Both the position numbers and the translations under genes were made by a program. This document shows positions 3,878 to 6,354 of a stretch of DNA of 6,354 nucleotides, piece after piece. The stretch's first letter is position 1; each line of letters starts with the position of its first letter. The notes below the pieces were generated by a model. The model had not been told where the DNA came from. It did not search any database and saw only the letters and a list, made by a program, of their open reading frames with translations. This DNA comes from Deltaproteobacteria bacterium (GTDB lineage Bacteria; Desulfobacterota; DSM-4660; Desulfatiglandales; HGW-15), in contig JAHECH010000085.1 in NCBI GenBank assembly GCA_024641835.1, positions 1 through 6,354 on the forward strand. Reading direction: 5' to 3'.

Positions 3878-5866
3878 ATGGAGGAAGAAAAAGGAAAGAA
3901 GATCGAAAAGAAAGTTGAAAAGAAAGGCCTGGACATCAACGAGGCCACTACCTGCGAAGCTACGGCCCAGATGCTCAGGAAAGCTGAAAGGGATGGGGTG
4001 GAGATCGCTTTTCACCGCGCCGCTGACATGAAGCCCTGCCCGATCGGCGCGGACTCAGCCTGCTGCAAGCACTGCGCCATGGGTCCATGCCGGCTGAACT
4101 CTAAAGACCCATACGCAAAAGTGGGCGTTTGCGGCGCGACGGTTGACACGATTCAGGCCAGGAATTTCGCCCGGATGGTTGCCAGTGGCGCTGCCGCTCA
4201 TACAGACCATGGCATGAGCATGCTGGATCTATTCAGAGAGGTGGTGAACGGCCACATTAAGGATTACAGAATCAAGGATTCCATGAAGCTCGAGAGCGTG
4301 GCAAGGGAGCTCGGGATTGAGGTTGAAGGTCGTGAACCAAAAGACATAGCTATAGATCTCTACAAGGAGCTTGAGCGTACCTACACTCAGGTTGAAGGGG
4401 AGATTCCCTTTGCGAAGAGGGTTCCTGCAAAGACCCTGGAGACTTGGCGCAAGCATGGAATCGTTCCTCGCGGCGCCATGAGGGAAATCATGGAGATGAT
4501 GCACCGCACCCACATGGGCGTTGACCAGGACTATGAGAACCTCACCAAGCAGTTCAGCCGAACAGCTCTGGCAGATGGCTGGGGAGGGTCCATGGTGGCC
4601 ACGGAGATTTCAGATATCCTCTTTGGCACGCCGACCCCTGTAAGGACGGAGGTCAATATGGGCTGCCTCAAGGAGAACCAAGTCAACGTCATCATCCATG
4701 GCCATGAGCCAAATCTGTTTGAGTCCATGCTGGACTCGGTCAATGACCCGAGCCTCATTCAGGCAGCCAAGGAAGCGGGGGCAAAGGGGATCAACCTGGT
4801 CGGCATGTGCTGCTCAGGCGCGGAGATGCTCTCCAGACACGGTATACCTCATGCAGGCAACTTCATGTCCACTGAAGCCATTCTGGTCACAGGAGCCGTG
4901 GATGCCATGGGCGTGGACGTGCAGTGCATCAAGCAGGGACTCGCCAAGGTAGCGGACTGCTACGGAACGAGGCTTTTCACGACCAACCCGCGCTGCAGGA
5001 TTGAAGGTGTCGAGCATATTGAATTCCATGAACACAAACCGAGAGAGTGCACGGACGCCATCGTCGAGAATGCTATTGTTCGATTCAAAAACCGCAAGAT
5101 GCCCGTGGAGATTCCTAAGATCAAGAACATGGGAATTCATGGGTTCTCCCACGAGTATATCAACTACATGCTGGGTGGAACCTTCAGGGCATCCTATACG
5201 CCGCTCAACGACAACATCATTAATGGCAGGATCAGGGGCGTGGCTGGTGTGGTGGGGTGTACGAACCCCAGAGTAAAACAGGACTGGGTCCATGTGGAAC
5301 TGGTCAAAGAGCTGATCAAGAACGATATCCTGGTGGTACAAACCGGTTGCTCACAGATTGCACTGGCCAAGGCAGGGCTCTACACACCGGAAGCGGCTCA
5401 CCTGGCTGGTGCAGGGCTCAGGGAAGTGTGCGAGACCGTGGGCATGCCGCCTGTACTCGGCCTGGGATCTTGCGTCGACAACAGCCGTATTCTGATCGCC
5501 TGCTCGGAAATGGTGCGCATCGGAGGTCTTGGCGATAGCATCGCTGATCTGCCCGTAGCAGGGGCAGCTCCGGAATGGATGAGCGAAAAGGCGATTTCAA
5601 TCGGCCAGTATTTTGTGGCCTCTGGGGTCTATACCGTCTTTGGGGTCACCTATCCGATTATCGAGGGGACCAAGTTCCACAAGCTTCTTTTTGAGGGGTT
5701 GGAAGAGCTTGGTTTTGGGAAATGGGGATTCGCAGTGGATCCTCATGAGATGGCCCAGATGATGATAGCTCACATTGACAAAAAGAGGAAGGCCCTCGGT
5801 CTGGACAAGACGAGAGAGAGAGTCCTCATGGATATGGCCGCCAGGCAGAAACTCGAAGCTGCCTGA
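3878..5866 (+). CDS. cooS: Anaerobic Ni-CO dehydrogenase catalytic subunit
   Basis: A complete 662-aa catalytic subunit of Ni,Fe CO dehydrogenase, which interconverts CO + H2O and CO2 + 2 electrons + 2 protons as a cytoplasmic homodimer. D-cluster cysteines are C54 and C62 (CX7C, the [4Fe-4S]-type spacing). B-cluster cysteines are C63, C66, C71 and C85, spaced as in Carboxydothermus CODH-II. All C-cluster ligands are present: H276 (IHGHEP), C312 (GMCCSG), C350 (VQC), C461 (VVGC), C491 (QTGC) and C532 (GSCVDNSR). The catalytic lysine is K571 in MSEKAISIG. H108, the counterpart of CODH-II H93, is kept, but residues at the H99 and H102 positions are S114 and D117. There is a Lys/Glu-rich extension of about 15 residues at the N-terminus and about 19 at the C-terminus. 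Neither acsB nor cooF/cooC is in the window; a neighbour outside could supply them. Start is secure (AAGGAGGG). Confidence 0.98.
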   Translation: MEEEKGKKIEKKVEKKGLDINEATTCEATAQMLRKAERDGVEIAFHRAADMKPCPIGADSACCKHCAMGPCRLNSKDPYAKVGVCGATVDTIQARNFARMVASGAAAHTDHGMSMLDLFREVVNGHIKDYRIKDSMKLESVARELGIEVEGREPKDIAIDLYKELERTYTQVEGEIPFAKRVPAKTLETWRKHGIVPRGAMREIMEMMHRTHMGVDQDYENLTKQFSRTALADGWGGSMVATEISDILFGTPTPVRTEVNMGCLKENQVNVIIHGHEPNLFESMLDSVNDPSLIQAAKEAGAKGINLVGMCCSGAEMLSRHGIPHAGNFMSTEAILVTGAVDAMGVDVQCIKQGLAKVADCYGTRLFTTNPRCRIEGVEHIEFHEHKPRECTDAIVENAIVRFKNRKMPVEIPKIKNMGIHGFSHEYINYMLGGTFRASYTPLNDNIINGRIRGVAGVVGCTNPRVKQDWVHVELVKELIKNDILVVQTGCSQIALAKAGLYTPEAAHLAGAGLREVCETVGMPPVLGLGSCVDNSRILIACSEMVRIGGLGDSIADLPVAGAAPEWMSEKAISIGQYFVASGVYTVFGVTYPIIEGTKFHKLLFEGLEELGFGKWGFAVDPHEMAQMMIAHIDKKRKALGLDKTRERVLMDMAARQKLEAA

Positions 5867-5937
5867 TTCCCTTCAGCATCAACCTCTTCCGGGAATCTCC
5901 TAGGTTCCTGACTTTCCCTGCCTTTGTGACTGAAAGG

Positions 5938-5968
5938 AGGGGGAGGAAAAAGATTTTCCTCCCCCTTT
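5938..5968. terminator. Strong hairpin after cooS, probable terminator
   Basis: GGGGGAGGAAAA (5939-5950) pairs perfectly with TTTTCCTCCCCC (5954-5965) over a 3-nt loop, and A5938 pairs with T5966. The T-run after the stem is short (TTTAT), but the A/T-rich top and position 72 bp after the cooS stop favour termination. On the + strand it closes cooS; its symmetry could also stop transcription from the other side. Confidence 0.7.
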
Positions 5969-6307
5969 ATCAACTCTGGGTGTGGTATGATAAACAACAC
6001 GCCAGGAAGAGGGAAAAGCCCGTTTCGACAGGCAGTCATCCTTGCAAAATCGCCCACCAACCTTATGTTTCGTATCAGGTTGTTAAAGCTCTACTGCCCT
6101 GAGTCACAAGGCTGTCGCCAAACTGAGCTGAGCCGGAGCACCCCCGGGGTGCTCCGGCCGGGTTGATTTATTCACCTGTTTTATGACCAGGGACAGTACT
6201 AACTCTTCAGCATTGTTCCACACTTCTCATGAAATATCGGCCTGATAGGGGCTGAGGTTTTTTGATGGGCTCAGCGAGGCACGGAGAAAAGGCAATGGAA
6301 GGACGCT
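5969..6307. other. Gene-free intergenic region with several inverted repeats
   Basis: No convincing coding region is found on either strand here; the one longer minus-strand reading extends back across the cooS end and has low-complexity Pro/Arg content. Besides the 27-bp palindrome listed separately, it holds small stems: CAACCT/AGGTTG (6058-6063 with 6077-6082) and GCTGAG/CTCAGC (6251-6256 with 6270-6275, loop containing six Ts). On the minus strand there is a weak terminator-like stem (6018-6033) followed by four Ts. No known riboswitch or tRNA could be recognised. No convincing promoter for the downstream gene is visible, although one must lie here if that gene is separately transcribed. 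Confidence 0.5.
6132..6158. repeat. 27-bp GC-rich perfect palindrome
   Basis: Thirteen-base arms (6132-6144 and 6146-6158, starting GCCGGAGCACCCC) are exact reverse complements around a single central C. As RNA this gives a very stable hairpin on either strand. No T-tract follows on the + side (GGGTTGATTTATT) or on the minus side, so it is not a standard intrinsic terminator. A dispersed REP-like element, a transcript 3'-end stabiliser or a degenerate terminator for the region are all possible. Confidence 0.65.
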
Positions 6308-6354
6308 ATGGTTGAGCGCAAAGAGGAAGCCAAAGAGCTTGCCGTTCTTCAAGG
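6308..6354 (+). CDS. Start of an unidentified gene (3' truncated by window edge)
   Basis: ATG 6308 is preceded by a good ribosome binding site, GGAAGGA (6297-6303), and opens the reading frame MVERKEEAKELAVLQ, which stays open to the window end. A second ATG at 6295 stops after six codons and is rejected. The first 15 residues are charged and helix-like, with no signal peptide; they are too few to identify a family. Because it follows cooS after about 440 bp containing two strong hairpins, it is probably a separate transcription unit, although CO dehydrogenase accessory genes are often nearby and one cannot be excluded. Confidence 0.6.
   Translation, partial: MVERKEEAKELAVLQ

Noticed and set aside
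4814..5341. 175-aa minus-strand reading frame inside cooS
   Set aside because: Lies wholly antisense to conserved CO dehydrogenase sequence and is explained by codon bias of that gene.
5770..6060. 96-aa minus-strand reading frame across the cooS end and the terminator hairpin
   Set aside because: Its sequence is Pro/Arg/Phe-rich with no domain, and part of it is simply the G/C-rich hairpin at 5938-5968 translated.
5969..6130. Possible riboswitch (cyclic-di-GMP-like) or small RNA between cooS and the last gene
   Set aside because: I compared the visible stems and conserved cores from memory and found no match; only short 4-6 bp stems occur and the downstream gene is unidentified.

Overview
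This window looks like chromosome of a strictly anaerobic bacterium, most likely a Desulfobacterota (delta-proteobacterial) sulfate reducer or syntroph. The reasons are the 2Fe-type desulfoferrodoxin, rubrerythrin, a CX4C rubredoxin, a PerR-type regulator and a CooS-type Ni-CO dehydrogenase, packed together with strong AGGAGG-type ribosome binding sites. The lineage is inferred from gene content only; no taxonomic marker is present. All genes are on the + strand and I see no mobile element, CRISPR array, tRNA or rRNA.

Layout. 1-540: the 3' end of rubrerythrin, a small CPxCxC...CxxC zinc-ribbon protein, and a rubredoxin overlapping it by 14 bp. 541-1151: a promoter region with a perfect 17-bp palindrome (651-667) and a PerR-type Fur-family repressor. 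1254-1769: Tpx thiol peroxidase. 1840-2214: desulfoferrodoxin (superoxide reductase). 2351-3474: four small electron-transfer or metal-binding proteins: a 51-aa rubredoxin-like protein and a 59-aa zinc ribbon (both too short to stand out as ORFs), a flavodoxin, and a 67-aa zinc ribbon. 3526-3557: a strong intrinsic terminator. 3574-3798: a DUF4177-like 74-aa protein. 3816-3832: a second, imperfect copy of the palindrome. 3878-5866: a complete CO dehydrogenase catalytic subunit. 5867-6307: non-coding, with a terminator-like hairpin and a 27-bp GC-rich palindrome. 6308-end: the first 15 codons of an unidentified gene.

How it fits together. The first two thirds is an oxygen and peroxide defence island. 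Desulfoferrodoxin reduces superoxide to peroxide; rubrerythrin and Tpx remove peroxide; rubredoxins and flavodoxin plausibly feed electrons; PerR senses peroxide through Fe-catalysed oxidation. The most interesting point is that the palindrome at the perR promoter (TTAGGAAT-T-ATTCCTAA) recurs with 14 of 17 bases identical just upstream of the CO dehydrogenase gene. This suggests that an oxygen-labile Ni-Fe-S enzyme may belong to the PerR regulon. That link is inference from sequence and needs testing.
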